From Anaeramoeba flamelloides (lineage: Eukaryota; Metamonada; Anaeramoebidae): a stretch of DNA of 64,000 nt. The stretch spans positions 1,736,001 through 1,800,000 of the forward strand of contig JANTQA010000063.1 in assembly GCA_027625915.1 (NCBI GenBank), given 5' to 3'. The notes under the pieces are model-generated. The model was given only the letters and a program-made list of their open reading frames with translations. It ran no database searches and was not told the DNA's origin. Below, piece after piece: positions 26,275 to 38,799 of this stretch. The stretch's first letter is position 1. Each line of letters opens with the position of its first letter. Made by a program: the position numbers and the translations under genes.

Positions 26275-26558
26275 TCGTTGTTTTTCTTTTGTAGAAAAAT
26301 AATAAAAAAATGAAATCTTTAGAAACTTGTTTTTTATTTTCTTATTTACACATTTTGACTGATTTATTTTCGCAAAACTCTTGACATTTCCTTGTTCATA
26401 ACGAGTATAGCAAAATTAATTTCATAAGAAAAGAAAAGTGTAAAATTAAGAGACTGTAAAAAAATTACTGAAAGGGATCAATATTCAAATAAAAGAAGAA
26501 TTTTGAGCAACTAATTATACAAATTATTTTTGAAAAGTGTCAATTTAGATTTTAATAC

Positions 26559-26786
26559 TACTGTTAATTGCAAAATAAAAAGATCAAAATTTTCATTCAG
26601 CTTTCCAAAAAAAAACATATTCTCAAGAATTAATATAAAACATCAAAATTAGCAATTCTAAAGACAGAAATTAATAATTTAAGCTGATTTTCAGAATTAA
26701 AATTTTGAAATTTTACATGATTTATAAAATCTTTTTTTGGAAAGCTGAATGAAAATTTTGTTCCCTTTATTTTACAACAAATAGTA
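26559..26786. mobile_element. Small MITE, family E (copy 2, 228 bp)
   Basis: The inverted ends run from TACTGTTAATTGCAAAATAA through ATTTTCATTCAGCTTTCCA at the left; the right arm is their inverse, ending CAACAAATAGTA. It matches 10155-10378 along its length. The arms here are better conserved than in copy 1. Confidence 0.8.
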
Positions 26787-28084
26787 AAAGAGTGAAGACA
26801 CTGACAAAACAAATTGACAGATTCTTTTTTGGAATAAAAAAACATTAATTCAACTCCCATAACTATTTTTTTACTATTGCTGTAAAGGGATCTTGTTAAA
26901 AAAAAATTGAAGGACTTTGGAAGTCTAAGTATCATTTCCCCATGGTTTGGAACTTTCATTAATATAGAGAGTGTCACTTGGACAGTAAAAATTTCTTCTT
27001 TTTTACAAATTCAAGTAGTAAGGTTAAAACAATTTTTTTTTTTATCTTGGCTTTGTTTAGTTGATTTTTTGCACTTCAAAGCATTTTTTGTAAAACAATT
27101 TATTAAATTTTTTTTGACAAGTCGTCTAAAATATCACGAGAGAATAATATGTTGGTTTATCTTCTCCACTTTGGAAAATGGTAATTGGTTTTTCTTTTAT
27201 TCCTATTTCAAAAATCTATTGTTGCATTTTTTTTATATTGGAAAAAAATTTTCCAAATTGTTTTTAAACAAACACTTTAAAAATTCAAATCCAACAAAAT
27301 TAGGAAATACAATTTTCAATTCCAATTGGAAATTAATAAAATGGTGAAATTGTTGGCTTTTGGTATTAGACTCATTCAAATTGGACTTATTCTAAAATTT
27401 AAAAGGAAGTGAGATCTTTTAAAAAAAATCTTACACAATCTTCAGATCTATCAATTCTTTTAAATTGCTCTTGTTGTGGTATTTTTTGAAGTTAAATTGC
27501 TTATTCTTAAGGAGGGAATATTGTCAAGTGATTATTTTAACTAAAGAGAATTAAAAATATAGAATACATTTAGAATTTATAACCCCTCAGAGTTTTATTT
27601 GTAAATAATCTCAATTACAATAATTGGTTGAGTGTATCGATTATTCCCTCATTTACAATTATTTATTAATTTTAAAACTAGACCAATTTGCAAACAAAAA
27701 TCAAAAACAAAAGAAAAATTATCTTTTATTCTGTTCTTTACTGTAATTTTTTTTTTTTTAATATTGATTTTTTGAGACTTTATTATTTTTTGACAATCTT
27801 TATTACCAATCTAACAATTATTCTTCCAATTAAAAATATTAAAAAATTAGCCAACTATTTATTAACAATCGAGATTTTATCCACAATAGTTATTTTTTTT
27901 TCAACAATTTCATGAAAAATTTCCCATTTCTTTCACAACTGGATTTCTTTTAAAGGTTAACAACCACTATTAGCCACCAGATGAAAAATTTGAATTAACC
28001 TTGTTTTTTTTTTGATTTTGTTTGATAATCAACAAAAAAAAAAATTAAAGTAAAAAATCTATTATTTCCAATTAAAAAAAAAAA

Positions 28085-28141
28085 CTCGGGTGTTGTCCAT
28101 GTGTGTATGAGGTGGTTTCCGAGACCCCCCACCACGACAAC
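28085..28141 (+). other. GC-richer patch with pseudoknot-like complementarity
   Basis: Three short stems can be drawn: CTCGG (28085-28089) with CCGAG (28119-28123), GTTGTC (28092-28097) with GACAAC (28136-28141), and GGTGG (28111-28115) with CCACC (28129-28133). The first stem crosses the other two, as in an H-type pseudoknot. It matches no RNA family that I recognise. It may equally be a regulatory DNA site between the two divergent promoters. Confidence 0.35.
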
Positions 28142-28334
28142 TTACAATATACTTGGAAACTATTCTAAATTTACTCTCATAATAAAAATATGTTCAACGA
28201 TTACCAATAGTAAATAAAAATGTAAGATAAATGATTAAGAATTGTGATTATTCGACTCAAAATAGTTTACTTTTTATTAAAAAATACATTTATTTTAGAT
28301 TTACATTTTTGATATGAGTTAATTATCAATTTGA

Positions 28335-28515
28335 AATCATACCTTTATTGATATTGGTATTATATATGAGAAAAAATTTACTTCCTTGATATTTTTTCTT
28401 TTCCAAAAAGATTTTACAAAGATGTAGTTTGTAATTTATGGATCTATTCTCAAAAGGAAATTGAAAATAAAGTGAGAACTTTTTCCCATTTATAATACCA
28501 ATACCAATATGAAGC
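28335..28515. repeat. Short element with imperfect inverted ends
   Basis: The left end carries ATTGATATTGGTATTATATA and the right end the near-inverse (TATAATACCAATACCAATAT), flanked by AAAAA/TTTTT on the inner side. About 180 bp, no coding capacity, no second copy noticed in the window. Confidence 0.4.
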
Positions 28516-28889
28516 AATATCTTTGGAGATGCTTTTTTCAAAAAAAAACTCTTATATACTTAGGAATCTAAGACTCTCGTGTCTAAATCTGAAAATAGAT
28601 TTTGTATTAAAAAACCTTTGGTTAGGATATAATTTTTCCAAATTTATTATAGAAATTAAAAATTAAAACTAAAATAATCCATTTTCCCCTATAAAGAGCC
28701 CTTTGTCTTTTTTATGGATTCAGAGCATATGTTCAAATAGATTGGAATTGATATTAGAAGAGAAAATTTTATTTTCGAAATTTCGAAATAGAAATCATTT
28801 TTTCAAATTAATAATTTGCTTTTTTTCGATTTTTTTTGTTTTCAAATTATTTGCAATTTTTTTTTTATTGTAAAACCGATAGTCTCAAG

Positions 28890-29153
28890 CTAAAAAACTG
28901 TTATTTTAATGTTACTGGAACAGCAAAAATGATTACAGAGAGAATATTTGACTTCTATTTGGATTTTATTTGATCTTCAATTGGAGATCGAAATGAATAT
29001 TGTTGTTTTTCTCAATTAAATATCAAAAATTTGAGTTTTTCTATTTTTAAGAACATCAATTGCTTTAGTAGTTTTATTCCATACGGATCTTAATTATCCG
29101 TTGATGTGTATCATTCTATTTATTTGTTCTTCTCCCTTCAAAGTTCAATTAAA
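28890..29153. repeat. Dispersed repeat, family G (copy 1)
   Basis: It matches 41976-42222 in the same orientation. Anchors are TTTGGATTTT, GAGTTTTTCTATTTT, TTAGTTTTATTCCA and TTGATGTGTATCATTCTA. The right edge abuts the family C MITE that begins at 29154, so the MITE probably inserted at or near its end. Confidence 0.6.
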
Positions 29154-29653
29154 GTAGTGAAAAAAATACTATAAACAAAAAAAAAATCCTGGAGAAGATT
29201 TTTAATTATTAATATTCGGAAAATTGTTGTGTAATTTTTTTTATTTTCCAATCAAAGCTTTTATTTTTTAAGAACCCAACTTTTAAACATTATAACTCAC
29301 TCACTAATTAGAATGATGATTAATGAAATTACACTTGTTCAAAACATCATTCAATCAATCAAATTAAAAGAATAAAAATGATCATTTTCCAAACTCTAGT
29401 AAACCTCTATAAAACTCGATTGTTTTTCAAAAAAAGTTGATCAACTTAGGATATCAAATAATTAAATGAGTATACTAGAGACACCCTACTTTGATGAACT
29501 TTAGGTAGGTTTATTACTGATCTCATAAAAAGTTTAGTTCTAAAAAGATTTTGATTTTAAATATTAGAAATTAATACTACAATTTTACTAATAGTCACAA
29601 TTAAAAATCTTGTCATGGTATTATTTTCATTCCAGGTATTTTTTTCAATACTA
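29154..29653. mobile_element. MITE, family C (copy 3, inverted, about 500 bp)
   Basis: The left arm GTAGTGAAAAAAATACTATA and the right arm (inverse, ending TTTTTTTCAATAC) are inverted. The interior is the reverse complement of the copies at 8701 and 9454, for example TCAATCAATCAAATTAAAAG and CTCTAGTAAACCTCTATAAA. It is more diverged at its ends than copy 2. Confidence 0.8.
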
Positions 29654-30102
29654 TATATTCATAAAGATTTACTCTCCTCCGAGAATGAAAAAAGATTATC
29701 TTGTGTTTATTGGATGTGATGTCTTTTTTTTTTTTTTTTTTGGTTTTTAGCCGATAGGTATCCAAATTAGAATGAATTTTAATTGTTGTTAAAATATGAA
29801 ATTTTTATGCACTCAATTTAATAAATAATAATGAAAAAATCAAAATTTGGCTACAAAAATATTATAAAACATAAGGGATATGAGTTTATCAAGAAATTAC
29901 CCTTCCACCATTTGATATTTGAATTTATAAGCCATTTTTTAAATCATATTTAAATCCATAAAAAGTCTTTGATCAATCAAATAAGAACGAATATAACATT
30001 TCTATACACTTAAAATAAGATAATCTTATTTCCAGTTTTTGTGTTTGTTCTCCTTAAATATTATCATTTTTTAAAAAATCTTTCAATTTACAATTTTTGC
30101 TA

Positions 30103-32253
30103 ATGACAGAATATCTTTTAGATGAGTCACCACTTGCCAAATATTTTAAAGAACTTTCAAATAATCAAAAAAACAATGAACCAACAAATCAATTAAATAA
30201 CGAATTAAATTTCGAACAAAATTTAAACAAAGAAAAAGAAAAAGAAAAAGAAATACAAATAGAAATGGAAATGGAAATCGAAATCGAAATCAAAACAGAA
30301 AAAGAAAAAGAAAAAGAAAAAGAAAAAGCTAAAGAAAAAGAAAAAGAAGAAGATGAAAAAGAAAAATTGAAGAAATTACTTTCAAAAAGTTTATTGAAAA
30401 CTCAAAGCAACAGCACTTTAAAACCACACTTAAACAAAGCTTCAACAAAAAAAAAAGATATTTTCACCAAAAAAAAAATTCAATACCTTTTCCGAAGAGC
30501 AAAAAAACATTCATTCAAATATTTAAAATCTCATTTTTGGATCCCAAACCAATTAAAAATTTACCAATCTGAAACAATGAGTGCGTTGCGTGATAAGCAA
30601 GTCCTGTCACTCTTTTATTTTTTACAACATAATGATTCACAGCAATATTTATCAACAATAATTACTTATTTCCCGATCATATTCTCGTACTTGTTTTACT
30701 GTTTCTATACCCATACCAAATTAACTTTTTTAATTGCCTTGATTCCATTTTTGTTCTTCATCCTTTTTTCGATCCTTCTTTCGGTTGTCCATTCAAAAAA
30801 TTTGAATTTAATCTCAACATTTTATAATGATGAAGAAAACGAGAATAAAAAGGAACAGTCTAATTTTGGTTTTGAGGTCAATAATAACAACAATACCAAA
30901 GTCAACAGTAATAAAACCCCTATAATTATTGCAAACACAAACCCAAATTCTAACACCAAAGCGGACACTAACAAAAGTCCAGAAAATAATTTTCAATCAA
31001 AATGTACCAGCGAAGAAAAAGAAAGAATATTTCGAGCTGTTTGGTTCAATTATAACGAATCCTTTTTCAATTTATTAAAGTTTTTACAGCTCTTAGAATT
31101 ATTAGCAAGAGGCTATAAAATTGGAAAAGGGTCTGCAATTCCGCCAATTTCAAGGTTAGAGGATTGTTCGACAAGCGAAATCAGAGGGCTGTATTTAAGG
31201 AAGGCAATGTTAAATTCTATCAAATTTATAAGTAAATTATTAAAAAATAAAAAAGAGGCACAAAATAAGAACTCAAAAAATTTCAAAAAAAATCAAAATT
31301 CAAAATTAGAAAATGATCAAGACTTTAATGAATTTGCATTAAGAAACCTTCGTGACAAACACGAAAAATTATATTATTCGAGAGCAAAGTTTTTTGAACA
31401 AATTTTATCAAATTGGTCATTAATTAATTTCCTAACCTTTTATCCAAAAGTATACACAATTAAAAAATTACTTTATAAGGAAGTTAAAACGTTGAAAAAA
31501 TTATATAAATGCCGCTATCGGCTCCCGTTTGATTTAAAAGATTTGGATGATTCCAAACATGATATATTACAAAGAAATGACAATGCCATTGATCCAAATT
31601 CTCGGATCAATAAATCTGTTAAAGTATTACAAAATACTTTAAAACAGCTTGGGCAAGAAATAGATACTTTAAGAATTAATATTACTTTGTGTGAAAACAA
31701 ATGTATAGATTTATCGCCCGAATTATTTGTTCATCTGCAGACCTCCAAAGAGGAAACGAACGAAATCCATGAACAGATTTTTTCTATTCAAAAAAATGCC
31801 AAAGAAATTTTAAAAAATATAAATAACAATTTTGATCCAAACAATGCAACACAAGACGAGGACCAAAATAAAGATTTCACTGGGGATGTTAAAAATAATG
31901 AATTTGTTGATCCTCAAGAAAAAGAAGTTTTTGATTTAAATTCACACCATGACCCCAAGAATATTTTAGTAAAAGAAGAATATTTTGAATTTGATTCAGA
32001 GTTTGAACAAAAAACTGAAACCAAAAAACAGAAAAAGATATTGAATGAAATCCCCTTTGGTGGAATACCGCCGCCACCTATATTTAATGAGAAAGATTGG
32101 AATAAAGAAGAAGAAATTGAAGAAAACCGGAAAAAGAGATTAGCCAAGATTGAAAAAAATCGTTTAAAATTGGACAATAAGAATATAAAATCAAAAATGG
32201 TTCAAGAATTAAAAAATATTTTAGTTTTGCAGCAAAGGAATTCAAAAAAATAA
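30103..32253 (+). CDS. Vezatin-like transmembrane protein (vezatin/Inp2 family)
   Basis: Single exon, 716 aa (human vezatin is about 780). Met1 is chosen because it is the first ATG and DESPLAKYFKEL then aligns with the vezatin N-terminal NSPLYQYLQDL. Next come a low-complexity EK/EIEIE insert (about 45-90), a basic segment, and two adjacent membrane helices (about 181-233, one short loop). The region at about 330-370 (LELLARGYKIGKG, then SRLED...LRKAML) matches the vezatin 'myosin-binding' domain, where animal proteins have a polar (E/L)xxRGFxxx followed by LRKAV. A helical stretch follows, then a proline patch (GGIPPPPIF) and a C-terminal VQELKNIL like vezatin's LQELKSVL. In animals vezatin links adherens junctions to myosin VIIA; fungal Inp2 is a peroxisomal myosin V receptor. 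Membrane anchoring is supported; the motor partner here is inference. Confidence 0.72.
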   Translation: MTEYLLDESPLAKYFKELSNNQKNNEPTNQLNNELNFEQNLNKEKEKEKEIQIEMEMEIEIEIKTEKEKEKEKEKAKEKEKEEDEKEKLKKLLSKSLLKTQSNSTLKPHLNKASTKKKDIFTKKKIQYLFRRAKKHSFKYLKSHFWIPNQLKIYQSETMSALRDKQVLSLFYFLQHNDSQQYLSTIITYFPIIFSYLFYCFYTHTKLTFLIALIPFLFFILFSILLSVVHSKNLNLISTFYNDEENENKKEQSNFGFEVNNNNNTKVNSNKTPIIIANTNPNSNTKADTNKSPENNFQSKCTSEEKERIFRAVWFNYNESFFNLLKFLQLLELLARGYKIGKGSAIPPISRLEDCSTSEIRGLYLRKAMLNSIKFISKLLKNKKEAQNKNSKNFKKNQNSKLENDQDFNEFALRNLRDKHEKLYYSRAKFFEQILSNWSLINFLTFYPKVYTIKKLLYKEVKTLKKLYKCRYRLPFDLKDLDDSKHDILQRNDNAIDPNSRINKSVKVLQNTLKQLGQEIDTLRINITLCENKCIDLSPELFVHLQTSKEETNEIHEQIFSIQKNAKEILKNINNNFDPNNATQDEDQNKDFTGDVKNNEFVDPQEKEVFDLNSHHDPKNILVKEEYFEFDSEFEQKTETKKQKKILNEIPFGGIPPPPIFNEKDWNKEEEIEENRKKRLAKIEKNRLKLDNKNIKSKMVQELKNILVLQQRNSKK

Positions 32254-35200
32254 AATTTTCAAATTAATGTTGAGTTTTAGTTTTATTAATTCTCATTATA
32301 ATTCAATAAATTGTTGATATATGGGCAGCAGAAATAATGAAAATAATAAACATAATGGTAATAAGTGGAAGAATAGTAATAATAATCATAATCCTAACCC
32401 CGATAATGTATATATATATATATACCCCCTTTAACTCCAAATATACTAATTGCATTCGAAACAAAATTTTTAATTTCAATTGTTATCAAAGGATAATAAA
32501 ATATAGAATTTATAAACAATTATCTTAGAAAGAAAAATTTATAATTAAAAATTGTAGAGTTATATACATTAAAAAAATAACTTGAAAAAAAATTTTCTAC
32601 CATTGAAAAATTTTTCTTGTTTATTGTGCTTTTATTATTTTTCAAAATTTTGTCAAAATATATATATATATTTGAAAAGTTTGGTTACACATCAAAAACC
32701 TCTTAGTTTAAATGATTAAAACACATCATATATTACTGTAAAATTTTTTTGATACCTTTGCACCCCAAATGGCCTAAAACACTTGATTAAATAATTTATT
32801 CATTACAAAAGATATTTTGACATCACACATAAAATTTGTTTTATCTGTTGATTACCATTCAATGGCAATAAATATATTTGATTCTTAAATAATTAAAAAA
32901 TAAAAAAAAATTAAAATTAAATTTGAAAAAAAAAATAATATTTTTTTTCAACATAAAATTTGGAAATTTTTTCAATAAGATTTTTTTTTAATTTTATATG
33001 ATTTGGCCAATATTTCGAGTCATATTAATAATTGATTTTTTTTTTTAATTTTTACTATTTTTTAATTTTTGATTTTTTAAAATCTAGGCATTAAATAAAC
33101 AATATTTTTGAATGGGAGACCATATATTAAAAATTATTTTCCAAGATCTGGATTAATTTTGATTAAAAAATTCAAAATTTACAGATATATTTTTCAAATT
33201 TTTACTAATAGCAAAATTCAAAAGAAAAAATTTTTGTTTTCGAAGATTATTTTATTATCTTTGAATAATATTTAAAAGTTATTTTTTATTTTTTTTTTCA
33301 AATTGCGGGCTGATTACGTTATCTATTTAAAAAGTTTTTATTTATTGAATTTTCAATGTAATAAATGAAATTATTGTATAATTTTTTTTTGTTTGTTTTT
33401 TCATGTATTTTCTATTGCTTAAATAAAAGTTTTAGAAAATTATTCTTATTAAACTTTTTATTTTGGCCTAAAGAAACGAATTTCATTTTTCTCTTGATTT
33501 AATAAACATCATTTCAAAAATTGTGACTCACCTGAAATAATAAATTGAAATATATATATATATCCTTTAGTATTCAGAAACAATTAAGAACTAAATATGA
33601 TTTTTAATTAAATTTTAAGTCATTCTAAATATATAAAAACCTGATATTTTAAAAATGAAAAAAAAAATCAAACCAAAAACTCAAAAAAAGTGAGACACAA
33701 TTTTTGAAAAGAGCATTACGTATTTTTTATTACTGAACTTTTACTGAAAAAAAGATTAACAAGAAGGTTTTTTGGAAATAATTAAATTCATTTTCAAAGA
33801 CACTACATTGTCGAAATTTTCATAGTGAGTATTTGCCTTTTAGAAGATCTTTTTTTTTTTCCAAATGATCTTTTTAAAAAAAAAAACAAAAAAAAACAAA
33901 AAAAATCAAAAAAAATCAAAAATAAAAAAACAAAAGAAAAACAAAAATTTGAAATAGCAAAAAGAAAAAACAAAAGAAAAATAAAAATTTGAAAAAGCAA
34001 AATAAAAATTTACCAAATATTTTTTTGAAAAGAATGCCGAATAAACCATCAAAATAACTTCGATTAAACATTATAAAGTGAGTCAAAATTTTTGAAATCT
34101 AGTTTATTAGAATTTTAATGGAAAAACAAAAAGAAAATTTCACAGTAATATAATTTTTTATTTATTTTTTTTATGATCAAATTAACAATATTATTTGATT
34201 ATTATAATTAGTAAATCAATATATTGAATTTTGAATTATTATTATTGTAAAAAAATTTCTTTTTTAAAAAATTAAAACAAATTTAAAATTTTTTTTAAGA
34301 AAATGTAAAAATGAATAATTATTATTTTTTTTCTACAAAAATAAAAAAAAACTACAATAACAAAACTACTATATCTTTGAACTATTTAGAATTTTTATTA
34401 TAATTCAAATCTGGGTTAAAGACAAATAAGAAAATAAATATATTAGTATATTAATAACATTTTAAATATTTTATTTTTAAAATGATGAAATTTAGGCAAA
34501 TTCAGGTTACTAAGGTTAATATATATATTTATATAATATCACAATTTGCCAAAAACATGAACTATTATATTACTTGAGTTACTTGTACCTAAATAAATCA
34601 TACAAACGCTTTTCTTTTTATTTATGTATATTTATCAGCAGATATATTAAGATAAGACAACCAAGCCAAAAATTTAATTTTTGACCACTTTCAGAAATAA
34701 ATGTAAAAATTTGTCTATATTAAGAATAGTCAATCATATTTTCAAAGTAGAATAACATGAGAAGTAATTGTAAAAAAAAATGATTAATAATCTGTAAAAA
34801 AAGAAAATAAAAGAAAACCCTTCTAAATAAAAAAGAAAAGATTTAGAGTAAAATGATACCAAAATAAAACTTTTTAATTTCAATTTAGTAAAATAGACTA
34901 GTTTCCAAAAAGGAATCGTTAGGTGATTGGAAATGAAATTTAAAAATTAATGTAATTCAGCCCAGTTTTATTTTTTTTTGAAAATAAAACTGGCAAATCC
35001 GAAAAGTAACAAAAGTATAATAGAAAATTGTAATGTTAATGAAATAGATAAACCTTAATTAATTTTTTTTTTCATCTATGCTTTATTATTTAATATCATA
35101 ACTCTGAAAATTATTTCAAAAAAAATTTCTCTAGATTCTGTATTTTTGAAATACACTCATATAATAAACATTATTAGAGATAACAATTTTGAAAAAAATT

Positions 35201-37374
35201 TGCAACTTTTTTTGATAGTAATTGGAATTGTAAAAATAAATGAAAATTTTCAGTAATATTTTATTCATTTTTAATTGTAAAATTTTTGAAATTTTTATTT
35301 GACTTAGTTGAGAGATTAATTGAATCTATTGTTAAAATAAAAAAAAGAAACTAATTTTCCAATTTTAAAATAGTAATAAAATATTTCTTTCATAAGATAT
35401 TCCTACATTAGATTAAAAAAGGGTTTTTTTTTTGTTTTTGGAATATTTTTTATCATATTATGTTTTTCTCATGTCTGAGTTATAATATATATTTGCTGTT
35501 TTTTTCTACAAATTGTTTTAACGTTTATTCTTTTTTCGTTCTTAATGTTTAATCTGAAGTTAATTTATTTTACCTAATTTCAATTAAATAAACACCCCTA
35601 AAATTACTGTTTTTTCAATAGTTGAAATTTTGAAAAAGGTGATTTTCATATCTAAATCTCCTAAATTCAATAGTTATCTATCCTTAATTAGATAAAATCG
35701 TGATTCCTTTGAAATATTAATTTATAAAAGATATATAACTGAAATCCAATCTGTATAGTCTTGTCTAAAGTTAATTATCGGAATTAATTTTTACCTTGGA
35801 GTGATTTCTTTGGCTTCAATTTTGTTATTTTTAATTTTTTCTAATATCCATTAATATCACCAAAAATATTCTTGAATCCTATAGTTATTATTAAAAAATT
35901 GAATTGTAATTGTTGATAATAAACTAATAAAGAAACAAAAATTATCAAAGATAATGAATTGAAACTGAATTTTTTTTTTGCTTATTATGAAAAATTAATT
36001 AAAATATATAAATTTGGAATTGATTGAAGATTAACTTATTGAAATTTGAATTTAACAAGGTTAAAAAAGTTTAGATACTCAGTTTTTTGATCATCAGAGA
36101 TTTATACAAAATATATTAGTTTCGAAAAACGAAATGTCTTGAAATACTACATATTTCCAAAAATAAGAGGGTACTTATATTGTTTTTGGGATAATTTTTT
36201 TTGGAAAACTTCAATTCAAAATTCAAATTATTAAGGATAAAATATTATTTAGTTTAGAGTGGGAAAGGAATAAACTGTATTTAATTGATTTTTTCTTGAA
36301 GTAAAATTCTCTATTCAAAAATTAAATCCATAATAGACACCAGGGATTTGGCACTCATTTATATTAAGGATATTTACTTTTGGGGTTTATTTATTACCTA
36401 ATGAGTTTTTAGAATTACAAATAAACATTCGAAATAAAACCATCTGTTCTAGAAAGATTGGTTGTATTTAGATTTTCTCTTTTTTTGGCTGAAGCAAATA
36501 ACAAAAAAAAGAAATTTGTTATCTCAACTTATATAAAAAAAGTTTAATTTCAATTCTTGATTTCAAAATTGTTTTGTTTTGGTGATGTGTGCTCTACTCT
36601 GTACAGAAAAAAATTCAATTCAAATTTCAAGAAAAAAATTCAATGAAATTTCAATTTTTACAAAAAAATAAAAAGATTTTCTTTATTTATTTGAATTTCC
36701 TAAAAAATCATATTCACATCATTTTGACTTATCTTTAAATTAATATGATTTCAGTAAATAAAAAATAATAATACTTTTGAAATATTTTTATTTTTTTTTC
36801 AAGTTTTAGTAAAAGATTATGTTTTTTTTTTTTGAACCAAAATAGTGAATCGAGTGTTGATTTTGGCAAAATTCTAATCACATTTAGATGCTTATATTCG
36901 TGGAAACAAATTCTTAAAAAAAAATCATCCACCTATATTAAGACATATAAATAATTTTTATACTTTTATATATTGGAATTATTTTCATTTACAAATTTTA
37001 ATAATTTAATAAAGCTCTTAATAAAGTTTTTATTATTTATTCCTACAAACCTAGCTTTTCAATTATTCCATTTAAAAATACAATAACATATTGATCATTT
37101 GAAATTATTTGTCTAAATATCTTTGAGTAATCCAGAATTGTTTCAAAGATCAAAAATAACACAGATCAAATTGTAAACTTATATTAGAATTCTATTTGCC
37201 TCTTAATTTTATACTATTAAATTCAATTGTGAAAGCTCTTTTTTGGGGTTGCTGAATTTGATACAAATTTAATTCGTTTTAATTAAAATAAAATGAGTAC
37301 ACCGCCATTTAAATGAATTTTTTTTTCTATGTGATTTTTTTGGTATTTAAAAATGTTATATAAAAACAAGGTGT

Positions 37375-37620
37375 AATTTTGATAAAATTATTGTTCTAAT
37401 AAAAATACACACTATAAAAAGTTTAATCTGTATTTCAAGATAAAATATGGGTTTCATTTTGTTTATTGAAGATCTATATATTAATCGATCAAAAGAAACC
37501 AATAAAAAACACAAGTAAATCTGGTATTATTTTCTTAAAGTTCTATCATTTAAAAGGAAATTCCAAAAACGAAGGATCAAGTTAGAAAATATATCTCAAA
37601 AAATAGAGTAAAGTTTTATA
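37375..37620. repeat. Dispersed repeat, family H (copy 1)
   Basis: It matches 56290-56530 in the same orientation: AAAAAGTT[T/G]AATCTGTATTTCAA, the GAAGA(T)C(T/A)TATA block, AAGTAAAT[C/A]TGGTAT and TTTCTTAAAGTT. It is diverged, non-coding and unclassified. Confidence 0.55.
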
Positions 37621-38133
37621 AAAATGTAGATCAATCAAAAGAATAGATTAATTTCAATTGACAATTGAGAAAATTACAAATAATTGAACTAATAATTTTA
37701 ATTTTACTGAGAAAATCAAGCAGTTTACCTTCAAAATTTATTTGAAAATGTGCACTATTGGGCAGTAAATTGTATTTTACATTGAAGTAAAGAAAAAAAA
37801 GTTCCTCTTATATTTTGAAAAATGGATTATCTTTCTCTGGACTCAAATTATTTTAATCAATTTGTGCGAAAAATATTAATTATAAAATAATTGACGAATT
37901 GAAAATTGGATTTCTTTAAATTTGTTTTTTTTTTGATTCATTTAACATTAAATAAAATAAAGTTTAATTTTATTTTGATTTGAGTATTGAAGAGAGGTTA
38001 CTCAGCAAAATTATACCATAATTTCCCAAAACTCTGAATTTATGAAGATTTTTCTATCCTAGATATAATTTAGGTAAAAATCTAGTTCATAGGATAACTT
38101 TTCTTGAAAAAAGAAAAGAAATAATCTTTACTT

Positions 38134-38355
38134 CTAAACAAAAGACAAAGAAAAAGAGTAAGATATGTATGAAATAAAAAGAGTCAAAAAATAATAAAAT
38201 AAGTAAAAAGCTTCAAAAGATAGTTTTGTTTTGCACACCAAGTATTGACTTGGTTGTTTCTTATTCTGCTGAAAAATTCGTGGATCAAACGACTCAAAAC
38301 TAGAATTAATTTCTGAAAATGGCTCTAAAAGTAAGTTTGTTTTTGTAGTAATCAT
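38134..38355 (-). CDS. Possible small ORF or orphan exon, 73 aa
   Basis: The first 45 residues are mixed and not simple-sequence (for example EPFSEINSSFESFDPRIFQQ). The last 25 are a hydrophobic F/Y/S run that looks like translated AT-rich DNA. GT dinucleotides exist inside the better part, so it may be an exon of an unrecognised gene or a transposase remnant. No family recognised. Confidence 0.2.
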   Translation of the reverse strand: MITTKTNLLLEPFSEINSSFESFDPRIFQQNKKQPSQYLVCKTKLSFEAFYLFYYFLTLFISYISYSFSLSFV

Positions 38356-38655
38356 ATTTTAACACCATTTTTCAATTTCAAGATGCTGTAAATTTTTTTT
38401 GAATTTGCTATTGGATTTACTTGAAGATTTTTTTTTTTTTTTGGTTCGCTAGTCCCTTAAAAAAATTTACATAAAGCCTTTGAACTCAAAAATTTGAAAA
38501 GGTTTTGAAAATTCACCAGTAGTAACAGAACAGTGGCCTTTTGTATTGCAGAATATAAGAAATAAAATATTCCTCGATCAAACAAACAAAACTAAAAATC
38601 AAAAATAATTTAATAAAGAATTAAATTTAAAAAAGGAAAACTCAAACTGTAGAAC

Positions 38656-38799
38656 ATGTTTAAAAAGGTTGTAGAATTTAAAGTTTATTTGACATCAAAA
38701 AGATTTTTTTGTCAAACTGTTGGAAATTTTGTTCCTATCTGTTTGCAGTTAGGGGTTGTCAAAAATTGTTTTATACACCACCATAATCTTTCAAAATAA
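38656..38799 (+). CDS. Possible small ORF, 47 aa
   Basis: ATG at 38656 to TAA at 38797-38799. The peptide begins MFKKVVEFKVYLTSKRFFCQ and ends GVVKNCFIHHHNLSK. Its residue variety (C, Q, P, H, G) is unusual for random AT-rich DNA, and the local GC content is raised. It lies 356 bp upstream of the DGAT1 start, on the same strand, so a small upstream gene, an upstream ORF in the DGAT1 leader, or chance are all possible. Confidence 0.2.
   Translation: MFKKVVEFKVYLTSKRFFCQTVGNFVPICLQLGVVKNCFIHHHNLSK

Larger units (their letters stand above)
26275..30102. other. Divergent intergenic region between Furry and the vezatin-like gene
   Basis: About 3.8 kb lies between two divergent start codons, so promoters of both genes should lie here. 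It holds a family E MITE, a structured GC-richer patch (28085-28141), a short element with inverted ends (about 28335-28515), repeat family G and a family C MITE. A 146-aa frame at 26907-27347 (+) is F/K/N-rich and was not accepted as a gene. Confidence 0.5.

Noticed and set aside
26630-27347. 115-aa (-) and 146-aa (+) frames
   Set aside because: The first overlaps the family E MITE; the second is F/K/N-rich with no motif, good start context or splice sites, and looks like translated AT-rich DNA.
33803-34000. Phe-rich 65-aa minus-strand frame
   Set aside because: It is a translated A-rich simple sequence (AAAAAC/AAAAATC repeats).
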